Source of the DNA: Fusobacteria bacterium ZRK30
Lineage (GTDB): Bacteria > Fusobacteriota > Fusobacteriia > Fusobacteriales > Fusobacteriaceae
Reading direction: 5' to 3'
NCBI GenBank assembly: GCA_024628785.1
Contig: CP102405.1
Span: 2,294,001 to 2,358,000 of the forward strand
Length of the DNA stretch: 64,000 nt
A model generated the notes under the pieces. That model saw only the letters and a list, made by a program, of their open reading frames with translations. It was not told the DNA's origin and did not search any database. The position numbers and the translations under genes are program-made. How positions within the stretch are numbered: the stretch's first letter is position 1; each line of letters starts with the position of its first letter. Below, one piece after another: positions 8,971-18,224 of the stretch.

Positions 8971-11172
8971 CTATTTTTCCATCATCTCTTTCTTTCTTTT
9001 TACCAAGAATGAAGCTACATTTACTCCCCTGTCGTTCTTTGAGAAACCTTCATCCATACCATTTTTTCTAGCTATTTCAGGGGTTACCTGAGTACCGCCA
9101 GCACAGATAATTATCTTATCTCTGATACCTTTTTCAATAGCTAATTCATGTAACTTTTTCATATTCTTATAGTGAATATCATCATGGGATATGATTGTAG
9201 AAGCTAAAACTACATCTGCATTTAATTCTACTGCTGCATCAATTAGTTTCTCACAAGGTACAGAAGTTCCTAAATATTCAACTTCCATTCCAAATTTTTC
9301 TACTCCTCCATGTTTTATATCTATAACTTCACGAAGTCCTACTGAATGTTCATCTTCTCCTACTGTTCCTGCCACTATCTTCATATCATATTTTTCTACT
9401 AATTCTCTGATCTCATCATCTGACATAACTTCTGCTTCTGGTGGTATTACTAAACTCTCTAGATCCAGATCAAATTCAACCTTTCCTTTTACCTGGATTC
9501 TAGTTCCCTCACTTATATGCATAACTTCAGAATGGATTACCTCTGGATTTGTCAGGTTCATTTTTTTAGCAAATTCAATAGCTGCAAATTCTGCTACCCT
9601 TTGACTTGTAGGCAGGAATAACTCTATCTGTACAGTACCGTCAGCCAGCCATTCTACCTCTGGTTTAATCTTTGATGTAGATCTATATTCCTCATTTTCT
9701 GCCATCCTTACATTTACGTTGTCTACATCATCTAATTCATCGATATATACAATCTTATCCGGGTCTTCAAATGTGCATCCACCGATTAAATCAGCTGGAT
9801 TTTCAGCTCCATATTGATCTATATTATTATTCCCAAAATGACCTGTTACAGGTGCCATATAGTCTTCATCTCTTGCGAATACTCTTCCAGCTCCTACTCC
9901 GCCATCTTTTTTCCTGCCTATTCCATCACCATTTTTCTCAGGATAATTACCGGAATCTACAAAGAATCCCTTCTCTACAGCTTCAAAATACCCACCTGTT
10001 TCCATCATCTCTTCCAGATAAAGTACAGCTCTTTCCTTTAATTCTCTTACCATTTTTGGAAGGTATCCGTCTTTTCTTATCTCTACCATCTCCAGTAACC
10101 CATCCAGCCCTACTAAAGTCTGTTTAGCTGTATCACAGGCCTCTATATTATATACATGCCAAGGTACATTTCTACCTTCGTCAGGTGTGATTGTAGATTG
10201 AATATCCGCACTTGTCAACCTAGAGATCATCATATTCATTACATGGGTAACTGTAGCTTCTCTAGATGATGAAGTGATATATTTTGTGTTCATCTGAGCT
10301 CTCATCTTATACTCTGTAAATAAATCTCTCAGAGCTACTGCATATGGCAGGTCAAATTTCATAGATGGTGCCGGTGCTGCTGTAGGAGGTACTGTAGATA
10401 AACATATATTTTCTTTCTTTATACCTGATTTATAAGAAAATATAGAATTAAGTCCATGCTGAACCATAAGTTCCGGCATTACCTTCCATGCATCTCTAGC
10501 TGTTGCATTGGCATTATGGGCTCCATCTATTTGAGCCATTTCAGCCCAGCCCATTATTTTTTTTGATTCTGCTGCATCTATAAATGATCTCACCATATTT
10601 ATATTTCTATAAAGTACATTGTATTGAGGATCTTGATGAGCTCCATTTACTCCCTCTTCTGCAAACATTACTGCTACGTCAGGTCCTGCTACTCCAGATA
10701 CATATGAATGGTAGTTTATTGGTCTTCCTACCTCTTCTTCTATCAGATCACAAGCTTTTCTCTGTGCTCTTACTTGCTTTCTCGTGATAGGTACTCCTCC
10801 AATTCCTTGTGGTGTCCCCTCTATCAAACCATCAAAATGAGATTGTCCAGCTGTTCTGATTACCATAAGATGATCTGCTCCATGCCATGCTGCCATCCTC
10901 ATCCTTCTGATATCATCTTCAAACCTTCCTGATGCTATCTCTGTTGTGATTACTTCTGCAGGTTGCGGGTCTAAATTATCAAAATATCTAGCTGCCGGGA
11001 TCCCTATAGAATTTTTTAATGGTTCTGAGCAGTCAGTAAATTCAAATGCTCCCATCTTTAAATTTTCTACTTTCTTTCTCCAAGTCCAGCCTCTTCTCTT
11101 GGGTCTGTAGTTTTCAAGGTCATTTAATATTTCTCTTATGTCCATTTTTTCAGTTGGTATTAATTTTTTCAT
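8971..11172 (-). CDS. oraE: D-ornithine 4,5-aminomutase, beta (catalytic) subunit
   Basis: This 733-residue enzyme converts D-ornithine to (2R,4S)-2,4-diaminopentanoate using adenosylcobalamin and PLP. A PLP-binding TIM barrel fills most of the first 500 residues and a Rossmann B12-binding domain follows (about 590-720). In that domain the DEHSVG motif gives the cobalt-ligand His609, and IDIKHGG gives the PLP lysine Lys620. Their 11-residue spacing is the same as His618/Lys629 of the Clostridium sticklandii enzyme. Its start codon overlaps the oraS stop (TAATG at 11172), with an SD (GGGAGG) upstream. It requires OraS. I am very confident of the identity. Confidence 0.97.
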   Translation of the reverse strand: MKKLIPTEKMDIREILNDLENYRPKRRGWTWRKKVENLKMGAFEFTDCSEPLKNSIGIPAARYFDNLDPQPAEVITTEIASGRFEDDIRRMRMAAWHGADHLMVIRTAGQSHFDGLIEGTPQGIGGVPITRKQVRAQRKACDLIEEEVGRPINYHSYVSGVAGPDVAVMFAEEGVNGAHQDPQYNVLYRNINMVRSFIDAAESKKIMGWAEMAQIDGAHNANATARDAWKVMPELMVQHGLNSIFSYKSGIKKENICLSTVPPTAAPAPSMKFDLPYAVALRDLFTEYKMRAQMNTKYITSSSREATVTHVMNMMISRLTSADIQSTITPDEGRNVPWHVYNIEACDTAKQTLVGLDGLLEMVEIRKDGYLPKMVRELKERAVLYLEEMMETGGYFEAVEKGFFVDSGNYPEKNGDGIGRKKDGGVGAGRVFARDEDYMAPVTGHFGNNNIDQYGAENPADLIGGCTFEDPDKIVYIDELDDVDNVNVRMAENEEYRSTSKIKPEVEWLADGTVQIELFLPTSQRVAEFAAIEFAKKMNLTNPEVIHSEVMHISEGTRIQVKGKVEFDLDLESLVIPPEAEVMSDDEIRELVEKYDMKIVAGTVGEDEHSVGLREVIDIKHGGVEKFGMEVEYLGTSVPCEKLIDAAVELNADVVLASTIISHDDIHYKNMKKLHELAIEKGIRDKIIICAGGTQVTPEIARKNGMDEGFSKNDRGVNVASFLVKRKKEMMEK

Positions 11173-11549
11173 TATTTTTTACCTCCCTTAAAGATTTCCA
11201 TAAGGGTATCCCAATGGTTCCCCTCTATCATCTCTTCCCCTGCTTGTCGGATAGAAATTTTCTTTTCTTCTGATACCTTATATACTAAGTGACCTACACC
11301 CTTGCCCATAAGTCCTCTATCTATTGCTCCGTCTACCAAAGGCTTAGCTTCTATACTTGAAAATCCCATTCTGAGAAGCACGGATCTCTCAATTGATGGT
11401 GTAGTATGGGTCTTAGCCAGATCTAACATTGGGTCCACTAATTTTTCTGCTAACTCCCAAAATCTATTTTTTAATTCTTCATCTGTTAAATTATGCAGAT
11501 GTTTTCTTCTTGTGGAGAAATCATCTTCTCTTTTTAAATATCCTTTCAT
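11172..11549 (-). CDS. oraS: D-ornithine 4,5-aminomutase, alpha (small) subunit
   Basis: This is the small helical partner of OraE, needed for activity and stability of the heterotetramer. I start it at the ATG at 11549, giving 125 residues. A strong SD (AGGGGGGAT) lies just upstream, and the usual OraS length is about 120; an upstream in-frame ATG at 11582 has no SD. Family features include KREDDFSTRRKHL at the N-terminus, FWELAEKLVDPML near 34, HTTPSIERSVLLRMGFSS near 50 and GKGVGHLVYKVS near 83. The stop overlaps the oraE start by one base. Confidence 0.95.
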   Translation of the reverse strand: MKGYLKREDDFSTRRKHLHNLTDEELKNRFWELAEKLVDPMLDLAKTHTTPSIERSVLLRMGFSSIEAKPLVDGAIDRGLMGKGVGHLVYKVSEEKKISIRQAGEEMIEGNHWDTLMEIFKGGKK

Positions 11550-11618
11550 CTTATCCCCCCTATTGCTATGGTTAAACTTCAAGGATAGCCATTTGGACTA
11601 CCTCTATTATTATTAGAT

Positions 11619-12473
11619 TTAATCTATCTTTTTTTCTATTAACTGAAGCAGTTCATCTACATATTCAGAAGTTTCTGCTTCCTTTTCATATATTGGATTA
11701 TATTCCACTATATCTATAGATGTTACAGATGCCGTATCTATCATCTCAGATATGAGGGTCTTCCCCATTTCACGACTAAGTCCTCCTGCAACAGGTGTTC
11801 CAACAGCTGTTATCTCTGCAGGATCTATCCCATCCAGATCAAAACTGATATGCAGGTTTCTACCTTTAAAAAACTCTTTTACCTCACCTAAGGCTTTTTC
11901 AAACCCCATCTCTGCTATCATCTTCCAGGTATAATTTTTGATTCCCAATTCATCGATTAATTTTTGTTCCTTCTCATCTATATCTCTCGTTCCAAATAAG
12001 ATTACATTTTCTTTTTTTACCTTAGTTCCATTGTAGAAACAATCTATCAATTTAGAATGTCCATGTCCTACAGATGTAGCTAACGGCATCCCATGTATAT
12101 GCCCTGTTCCACTTATCTCAGGTGTATTCATGTCTCCATGAGCATCCATCCATAATATACCGATCTCTTTTTCCTTGGCCACCCCGGCTATACTTCCTAT
12201 GGCTATAGCATGATCTCCTCCCAAACTAATAGGAAAATCTCCATCTTTTATTATCTTATTTACCCTCACAGCCAACTCTTCACAAGTTTTTGCTACTGTA
12301 TTCAGATATTTAGCTCCTTTTATGGAAAAATCTTCTTCCTGTCTCTCTACCTCTAAAACTTCTATCTTATCTCTATATTTTGGATATTTCTCTATAAAGT
12401 TATTTATACTAAATTCTAAACCACACCTATTGGCTCCAAAATTTAATGGTACCCCTATTATTTTTGTTTTCAA
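11619..12473 (-). CDS. rocF: Arginase (ureohydrolase family)
   Basis: This cytoplasmic manganese enzyme hydrolyses arginine to ornithine and urea, feeding the ornithine pathway it is embedded in. Metal-ligand motifs are intact: SLGGDHA, WMDAHGDMN, the SGTGHIHGMPLA substrate loop, and SFDLDGIDP. I choose the TTG at 12471-12473 as start (284 residues). It has an AAGGAG SD nine bases upstream and leads straight into KTKIIGVPLNFGANRCG, where family similarity begins. The in-frame ATG at 12509 has no SD and sits inside a duplicated piece of ortB. Agmatinase or another ureohydrolase is possible, but the loop and context favour arginase. Confidence 0.85.
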   Translation of the reverse strand: MKTKIIGVPLNFGANRCGLEFSINNFIEKYPKYRDKIEVLEVERQEEDFSIKGAKYLNTVAKTCEELAVRVNKIIKDGDFPISLGGDHAIAIGSIAGVAKEKEIGILWMDAHGDMNTPEISGTGHIHGMPLATSVGHGHSKLIDCFYNGTKVKKENVILFGTRDIDEKEQKLIDELGIKNYTWKMIAEMGFEKALGEVKEFFKGRNLHISFDLDGIDPAEITAVGTPVAGGLSREMGKTLISEMIDTASVTSIDIVEYNPIYEKEAETSEYVDELLQLIEKKID

Positions 12474-12512
12474 AATATTCAGCTCCTTAATTTTTTTATT
12501 TATTGTCATTTT

Positions 12513-12600
12513 GGTCTCAAGAGCAATATAATTGAGTTCTTCAGCAGTAAATTCACTGCTATCAGAATTTTCTTTACCTTCTTTTTTTACATAATTTTTA
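12513..12600 (-). repeat. Decayed partial duplication of the ortB 3' end
   Basis: The minus strand here encodes SDSSEFTAEELNYIALET, closely matching the OrtB C-terminus SDSRQFTDEELSYIALET found about 100 bases upstream. Nucleotide identity looks to be roughly 70-75 percent. The copy begins at the ortB stop and runs in frame into the region upstream of the arginase start. It is not needed by either gene. Confidence 0.75.
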
Positions 12601-13995
12601 TTTTAATCTTCCTTTTACTTCTTCTAGTGTTAAGTTTGTCTCAAGGGCAATATAGCTTAGTTCTTCATCAGTAAATTGTCTGCTGTCAGATTTTTTGTTA
12701 ACCATATTTTTTATATACGATCTTCTTATCTTATCCATATCTAAATCGATAGCTTTTATCATATTTGGATGTTCCGGTAATATTATACTCTTCCCAGGTA
12801 CTTCATCTCTTGGGTCACCAAAATGCAGATCTATTCCATTATCCCTTGCAAAGGATAACTGTGGCTGAATATGCTTCCCTGCACCTGTATACTCTGTTTC
12901 CTGTACTACTATTATCTGCTCTTTATCCATCTCCTGGGCTATGGAAAAAGCTGCTGCTAAAGATGTATTCCCTGCCGGTCCCCTTTCGAGCCCTTCTAAC
13001 TGAGCCAGAGATTCTGTCATATAAAATACTTCTCCCTGAGTTATCGTTACATATCTATCCATATATCTAAGAGGTCTGGCTGCCGATCTGGGTACATCTG
13101 ATCTGTCTGGATTAGTTGTAAATGGTATCCCAAACCCAGTATGTCCTGTTGTAAATGATTTCTTATTAAAATCGCTGTCCGATGCCATATGCAGTCCCTT
13201 TAAATTTACACTTGCTCCTACTACTTTTATACCTTCTGCCCCTGCTTTTATAATTCCACGGGCAGTTCCAGTAAGATTTCCTCCTCCTGCATTGGTACAC
13301 ACCACTACATCAGGTTGTTTACCGGTTTTTTCAACTATCTGCTCTACCAATTCCGATCCCAGTGTCTCTACCCCTGCTATACCAAAGGGAGTATAGAGTG
13401 AAGCATTAAAATATCCTGTTTCTTCCAGTAAATTTAGGAATGAATAAAATAATTCAGGTCCTACAGTCAATTGAACTACCTCAGCCCCATATGCCTCACA
13501 TTTTCTGGCTTTTTCTACAATTTCAGGCTGACCTTTTCCATTACTGTCATAGCACTCCTGCACTATTATACACTTTAACCCCAGCATAGCTGCCTGAGAT
13601 GCTACTGCGGCTCCATAGTTTCCGGAAGTTGCAGCAATAACTCCTTTATATCCCAGCTTTTTAGCATGATATACTGCTGTGGCAGCACGTCTGGCTTTAA
13701 AACTTCCAGATGGATTAGATGCCTCATCTTTTAAGAATATTCTGGCTCCCTTTCCAGCCGGGGCCATTTTTCTGGCTAAATTAGTTAAATTTCTGAGTTC
13801 ATATATAGGAGTATTTCCTACTCCGGTTTCACCCTGTATTTTTTTTATCTCTTCCAATGAATACCCAGCTTCTCTCATCATTGCTTCATAGTCAAACTCT
13901 ATCCCTTCCTTCTCAAAGGTATTATAATCTATTCCTACAGCTTTTTTCATTATCTCTGTCTTTCTAGACATCACAGCATTATAACTTTTATCCAT
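12598..13995 (-). CDS. ortB: 2-amino-4-oxopentanoate thiolase, PLP beta subunit
   Basis: With OrtA, this protein cleaves 2-amino-4-oxopentanoate with CoA to acetyl-CoA and D-alanine. It is a fold-type II PLP protein resembling threonine synthase or cysteine synthase. The PLP lysine lies in NPSGSFKARRA (near 97), the serine/glycine loop in ATSGNYGAAVA, and the phosphate-binding glycines in CTNAGGGNLTG. The start at 13995 (465 residues) is chosen over an upstream ATG because GAGGGGAAATA lies immediately before it and it overlaps the ortA stop as TAATG. It is followed by the decayed copy of its own 3' end. Confidence 0.95.
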   Translation of the reverse strand: MDKSYNAVMSRKTEIMKKAVGIDYNTFEKEGIEFDYEAMMREAGYSLEEIKKIQGETGVGNTPIYELRNLTNLARKMAPAGKGARIFLKDEASNPSGSFKARRAATAVYHAKKLGYKGVIAATSGNYGAAVASQAAMLGLKCIIVQECYDSNGKGQPEIVEKARKCEAYGAEVVQLTVGPELFYSFLNLLEETGYFNASLYTPFGIAGVETLGSELVEQIVEKTGKQPDVVVCTNAGGGNLTGTARGIIKAGAEGIKVVGASVNLKGLHMASDSDFNKKSFTTGHTGFGIPFTTNPDRSDVPRSAARPLRYMDRYVTITQGEVFYMTESLAQLEGLERGPAGNTSLAAAFSIAQEMDKEQIIVVQETEYTGAGKHIQPQLSFARDNGIDLHFGDPRDEVPGKSIILPEHPNMIKAIDLDMDKIRRSYIKNMVNKKSDSRQFTDEELSYIALETNLTLEEVKGRLK

Positions 13996-14300
13996 TATTT
14001 CCCCTCCCCGCAAAAAAGTAGTTCCTTCAGGGTTTTTCCTATCTGTAAAATTTCAGGTACATGGTTTCCATAGTTGTGTTTATGGTTAGGATGGATTTCC
14101 ACCAATTTTCCGCTAACCTTTCTTCCTACTATCGTTTCTATATCTGCCATCTCTCCTACTGCAGTATCTTCCAATAAAAATCCCTTTATCCACATCTCCA
14201 ACGGAACCTTTTTAGTATCCTCCGGTATTTGAGGAGCTCTATCTTTTGGCTCCAATACTATGTTGTAGACCATTACCCAGTCACCTTTTTTAGCAATCAT
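13995..14300 (-). CDS. ortA: 2-amino-4-oxopentanoate thiolase, alpha subunit
   Basis: This 101-residue small subunit works with OrtB. Recognisable features are GDWVMVYNIVLEPKDRAPQIPEDT at the N-terminus, KGFLLEDTAVGE in the middle, and the conserved NHKHNYGNHVPE near the C-terminus. The start at 14300 is preceded by GGGAGGGAGAGTT, a strong SD, and gives the usual family length. An upstream ATG at 14321 lacks one. The stop overlaps the ortB start. Identity is certain from the order ord-ortA-ortB-oraS-oraE. Confidence 0.95.
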   Translation of the reverse strand: MIAKKGDWVMVYNIVLEPKDRAPQIPEDTKKVPLEMWIKGFLLEDTAVGEMADIETIVGRKVSGKLVEIHPNHKHNYGNHVPEILQIGKTLKELLFCGEGK

Positions 14301-14418
14301 AACTCTCCCTCCCATTCGCATTTTACAAGATCAGATTGAAAAACTAACTCCTTTATTCTGGTTTAGTTTTTCAATCTAGGTAAAAATTCTAATTCTTGAT
14401 CTTAATTTTTAGTTTTCA

Positions 14419-15477
14419 CTAATTAAGTTCTACCTCTATCATATCCCTATAATCTCCTACTATACATCTAGGGATAGGCAGATCAATCATTGTTTTTAAT
14501 CCAGGTCTGGAGTTTATAATTTGCGGTATCATGTTGATACACATCGCTATAGTTCCTATCCCTCCGTCTATCTCAGGAGTAATCGCCATATTGACATTAG
14601 GAGTTCCAGTCAATGTAATATAGTCACCTGTTTCCACTCCTCCTAATTGTGGTTCTATTTGTTGCGGATGAACCATCTCTACTTTCTTCTCACCATCTAC
14701 GTATCCATCTCCTAGCATAGAGCAACCAGCTACGTATCCTGCATCCACTTTAATATACTGTGTTTCACGAGGAACATTTGTCACTATAGGAGCCATAGAA
14801 GTTTTTAACGGCCCGTCTAATTTCCATCCTACTGCATCTGTCATCATATTTACAGATTCTTCAAACCCAACATGTCCTGCCAAAGTTCCCGCCTTATCTT
14901 GCTCTATAAACTCTTCCTTACTAAGCCCTACTCCCTGCTCCTCCATAACTGCATGACCAAATGGAGATAAACTATTTATTCTCTCTGATTTTATATGTGT
15001 AAGATCTGTCATAGCTCCTGTCAATGTCAATACCAATAGGTCCATCATAAGTCCTGGATTTATCCCTGTTCCCAGTATTGATACACCATTTTCTTTGGCT
15101 ATTCTATCTAATTCCAAAGCTTCTTTCGGGCTCTGTGCCTTTGGATATGACATCTCTTCTGCTGTAGATATTACATTTATCTTCTTTTCTAAAACTAACT
15201 TTAGTCTAGGAAATGCTTTTTTTACAAATGAATCTGTGGCACACAAACACACATCACAAGACTTTTCTTTCAATACCTCATCTATATTTCCATTTATATA
15301 AACCGGAGTTCTATCTCCCTTATTTAAACCTAAAACCTCATGCATCTCTTTATCTACTCTGTCTGGATGAAGGTCGCATACACCTACAATCTCTATCCCT
15401 TTTTTGTTCAGGAGTGCCTTAGCCATCCCACTTCCCATTGCTCCAAATCCCCATATTGCTACCTTAATGTTTCTCAT
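14419..15477 (-). CDS. ord: 2,4-diaminopentanoate dehydrogenase
   Basis: This 352-residue NAD(P)-dependent enzyme oxidatively deaminates (2R,4S)-2,4-diaminopentanoate to 2-amino-4-oxopentanoate with ammonia release. The N-terminal Rossmann motif is VAIWGFGAMGSGMA (residues 6-19), followed by a dihydrodipicolinate-reductase-like fold with GTGINPGLMMDLLVL (near 137) and GTPNVNMAITPEIDGG near the end. The SD (AAGGGGGT) is close to the ATG. It is the second gene after the promoter, 30 bases downstream of alr and about 118 bases upstream of ortA. Length and motifs agree with the family. Confidence 0.95.
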   Translation of the reverse strand: MRNIKVAIWGFGAMGSGMAKALLNKKGIEIVGVCDLHPDRVDKEMHEVLGLNKGDRTPVYINGNIDEVLKEKSCDVCLCATDSFVKKAFPRLKLVLEKKINVISTAEEMSYPKAQSPKEALELDRIAKENGVSILGTGINPGLMMDLLVLTLTGAMTDLTHIKSERINSLSPFGHAVMEEQGVGLSKEEFIEQDKAGTLAGHVGFEESVNMMTDAVGWKLDGPLKTSMAPIVTNVPRETQYIKVDAGYVAGCSMLGDGYVDGEKKVEMVHPQQIEPQLGGVETGDYITLTGTPNVNMAITPEIDGGIGTIAMCINMIPQIINSRPGLKTMIDLPIPRCIVGDYRDMIEVELN

Positions 15478-15507
15478 CTTTTACCCCCTTAGCGCCTGTG
15501 GCGAAAA

Positions 15508-16704
15508 TTAAAAATTTAAGTTTATCTTATCTAACACCTCATCCTTTATCTCTACAATTTTCTTATCTTTTTTATACACTCTGGGAACTCTTTTACTTAC
15601 ATTACATAAAACTTCATAACTTATCGTTCCCAATATATTAGCTATCTCTTCTGGAGTTACTCTATTATATTCATCTTCTCCAAATAAGATAACTTCATCT
15701 CCTCCATCTACATCTAAGCCTGTAATATCTACCACAAATTTATCCATACAGATGGCACCAGCCACCCTGGCTACTGCATTTTTACCCTTGATAATTACTC
15801 TTCCTTTATTACTGAGTCCACGGCTGTATCCGTCTGCATACCCGATAGGTATAAGTCCTGTCCGGGATTGTCTGTTTACCGTATATGTAAGTCCGTAACT
15901 TATCGATTCTCCTTTTTCCAGAGTTCTTATATGGTAGATCTTACTGTGCAGGGACATCACCTGTTTCAAATCAATTACTTTATCTTTCTCCTGCACTTCC
16001 GATGGATAGTGTCCATACATGAGGAGTCCTGCCCTTACCATATCATAGTTAAATTCCGGTAGATCCAATATAGCTGCACTATTTGATACATGCTTTATAG
16101 GTATTTCTATTCCTAATTTTTTCAATTCCTCTATTATATATTTAAATTCCTCTACCTGTTTTAACGTATACCATTTATCCGATTCATCAGCCACTGCAAA
16201 ATGGGTGTATACCCCTTCTAAATATAGGTTATCCATCTCACTTATCTCTTTTATAACTTCTACTGTCCTATATTTTATAGGTAATCCTACCCTATGCATC
16301 CCTGTATCTACATTTATGTGTACTGCAATTTTTTTCCCATGTTGTCTGGCTAATTCATCCAATACTTTAGCCTGTCTGAGGGAGTATATTGTAGGAGTAA
16401 TATCCCATTTAATTACCTCCTCTAAGTTGGCATCGGGAGTATATCCCAGTAATATAATCTGTATCTCCTTATCTTTGTTTCTTATCTCTATAGCTTCTGA
16501 CAATACTGCCACTGCAAATTTATTTATATTTTCTGCTTTTAATGTATCTATAACTCCCAAAGCTCCATGGCCATATGCATCAGCTTTTACTACTGCCATG
16601 ACCTCAGTTCCTGGTTTTATATGCTTTTTTATCTCTCTCATATTGTGTCCTAGACTATCTAAATTAACCTCTACCCAAACAGGTCTTTTAACATTTAATT
16701 CCAT
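15508..16704 (-). CDS. alr: Alanine racemase
   Basis: This 398-residue PLP enzyme interconverts L- and D-alanine. The PLP lysine is Lys40 in AVVKADAYGHGA. The substrate tetrapeptide region and catalytic tyrosine lie in ISYGLTYTVNRQSRTG LIPIGYADGYSRG, and the C-terminal beta domain has AGAICMDKFVVDIT. It is the promoter-proximal gene of the ornithine operon. Since the OrtAB thiolase makes D-alanine, Alr here probably returns that product to L-alanine, besides supplying D-alanine for peptidoglycan. That metabolic role is inferred from position and pathway. An SD (AGGAGTG) precedes the ATG. Confidence 0.93.
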   Translation of the reverse strand: MELNVKRPVWVEVNLDSLGHNMREIKKHIKPGTEVMAVVKADAYGHGALGVIDTLKAENINKFAVAVLSEAIEIRNKDKEIQIILLGYTPDANLEEVIKWDITPTIYSLRQAKVLDELARQHGKKIAVHINVDTGMHRVGLPIKYRTVEVIKEISEMDNLYLEGVYTHFAVADESDKWYTLKQVEEFKYIIEELKKLGIEIPIKHVSNSAAILDLPEFNYDMVRAGLLMYGHYPSEVQEKDKVIDLKQVMSLHSKIYHIRTLEKGESISYGLTYTVNRQSRTGLIPIGYADGYSRGLSNKGRVIIKGKNAVARVAGAICMDKFVVDITGLDVDGGDEVILFGEDEYNRVTPEEIANILGTISYEVLCNVSKRVPRVYKKDKKIVEIKDEVLDKINLNF

Positions 16705-16770
16705 TTTTTTACTTCACACTCCTAATATCTTTTTAACGCATATATTTTATATCTTTTTTACACCATACTC

Positions 16771-16799
16771 ATAATATATTAAACGCAGGAACATAACAA
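16771..16799 (-). promoter_or_regulatory. Sigma-70-type promoter of the alr-ord-ort-ora operon
   Basis: On the minus strand, TTGTTA (16799-16794) and TATTAT (16776-16771) are separated by exactly 17 bases, about 67 bases before the alr start codon. This is the only good match in the 440-base gap. The rest of that gap (16,800-17,095) is AT-rich and shows no other gene. Confidence 0.65.
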
Positions 16800-17094
16800 T
16801 TTTTTTATTTAAAATAAATGTCGTAAAAAAAGGCCTCTCAATCTACCACTATTAAATTTATATGTATTATTGATCAATTGAATATATCTTTCACTTTTAT
16901 ATTAATACATTAATCGTCTAAATCCAAACTTTTTGTCTAAAAATTAATCATTTAAGTATATTTTAATATACTGAACACTATGAATTATATATATAATATA
17001 TATAACATATAGGTTTCACTAAGAAACTTCTCATTTTTCAAACAAAATAAATTTTTCACCATTCAAAAAATGAATGAATCCTCATTTTTTTGTT

Positions 17095-17138
17095 TAAAAA
17101 AAAATAAGGTTACAGACTCAATTTGTCTGTAACCTTAT
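17095..17138 (-). terminator. Intrinsic terminator after the PP-loop ATPase gene
   Basis: A perfect 14-bp stem (17104-17117 with 17125-17138, loop TCAATTT) is flanked by an A-run at 17096-17103 that becomes a U-tract on the minus transcript. It lies six bases beyond the stop codon. Confidence 0.88.
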
Positions 17139-17144
17139 CACTAC

Positions 17145-18137
17145 TTATAATACTAAATATTTTTTTATATCTTCAGCTAATTTCTCTAAATCCGCCTCTT
17201 CTACATCTACAATCTTTTCATTCATAACTATTTGAATCTTTTTCTTCCCCTTAGCCTGAGAATATCTTGAGAATAAATTCTTAGCTAAGGTAATTTGATC
17301 TTCAGTCAGGTCTCCATATCCTACGATAGCAGGTCCCGGAGTTCCTGCTCCTGCAATATAAAGACTTCCATATTTTTTATATTCAGAAAGTTTGAAGTTA
17401 TCATCCTTTTCCCTTCCGACAAATAGATATTTACCACTCTCTACTCTAAAGAACCTTCCTCTTTTTGCTAAATGAAATAGGAATGAGAATTTATCTTCTA
17501 GAAATCCATCCCCCTCTAAAGTTCTTAACCTTTTAGAATAGTTTGGCTCTGTCAACATACATCCCCCGCCAGGAGTTGGATATTCTACAATTCCCCACTC
17601 TTCTACTAATTCTAGCTGAGCTTTTCTACTTCTTCCGTTAATATCCATAAGTTGTTCTCTGTCTATCCATCCTAATTCCTCTGGTTTTGTAATAGGTAAT
17701 AATTTAGCACATAGCGGCCTTACTATTAACTCTCCTAAATCTACACCAGATAATTTTTTAACTCTATTCAATGAACTAAAATTTTGTGACATGGGTCTTT
17801 GTCCTAAAACCTCTCCAGATATCAAAAAACTAGCTCCATATTTTTCTAATAATTCTCCCGCTTTTTCAAACATAAGAGCATGACAATCGATACATGGATT
17901 CATATTTTTCCCCCTTCCACTTGGAGGATTTTTAACCAATTCTGTATGAATCTCACTAAAATCTACATATTCTAATTTTACTCCCAATTGTTTAGCCATA
18001 TTATCCGCTTTCTCGTTTTTTCCACCGAAAAAATGAGATACAAAATTAAGTGCTATAACCTCTATCCCCTGCTTTTGTACTAACTTAATAGCTAGACTAC
18101 TGTCTAATCCACCTGAAAAAAGTGCTAATGCTTTCAT
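17145..18137 (-). CDS. PP-loop ATPase, MnmA/ThiI-like thiouridylase type
   Basis: About 330 residues. The N-terminus carries the ATP-pyrophosphatase loop ALFSGGLDSSLA. It is followed by a paired cysteine site NPCIDCHA (near 87), SGEVLGQRPMSQN (near 113) and TPGGGCMLTE (near 194). This arrangement is seen in tRNA thiolation-type PP-loop enzymes that adenylate a base or carboxylate before sulfur transfer. The substrate is not identifiable from sequence. The start is ambiguous: an ATG at 18137 follows GGTGG eight bases upstream, while a GTG at 18149 would add four residues. It is a monocistronic-looking gene with its own terminator. Confidence 0.75.
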   Translation of the reverse strand: MKALALFSGGLDSSLAIKLVQKQGIEVIALNFVSHFFGGKNEKADNMAKQLGVKLEYVDFSEIHTELVKNPPSGRGKNMNPCIDCHALMFEKAGELLEKYGASFLISGEVLGQRPMSQNFSSLNRVKKLSGVDLGELIVRPLCAKLLPITKPEELGWIDREQLMDINGRSRKAQLELVEEWGIVEYPTPGGGCMLTEPNYSKRLRTLEGDGFLEDKFSFLFHLAKRGRFFRVESGKYLFVGREKDDNFKLSEYKKYGSLYIAGAGTPGPAIVGYGDLTEDQITLAKNLFSRYSQAKGKKKIQIVMNEKIVDVEEADLEKLAEDIKKYLVL

Positions 18138-18224
18138 CTTTTGTTCCACCGTCCTTTTAAAATGCTCAAGGAGTTTTATCCCCTCTAAATAAATTGTTTT
18201 TTTACTTCATTAGTAAATAAAACA

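Noticed and set aside
9191-11273. Several plus-strand open frames across oraE and oraS
   Set aside because: They are antisense shadows of highly conserved minus-strand genes and lack SD sequences.
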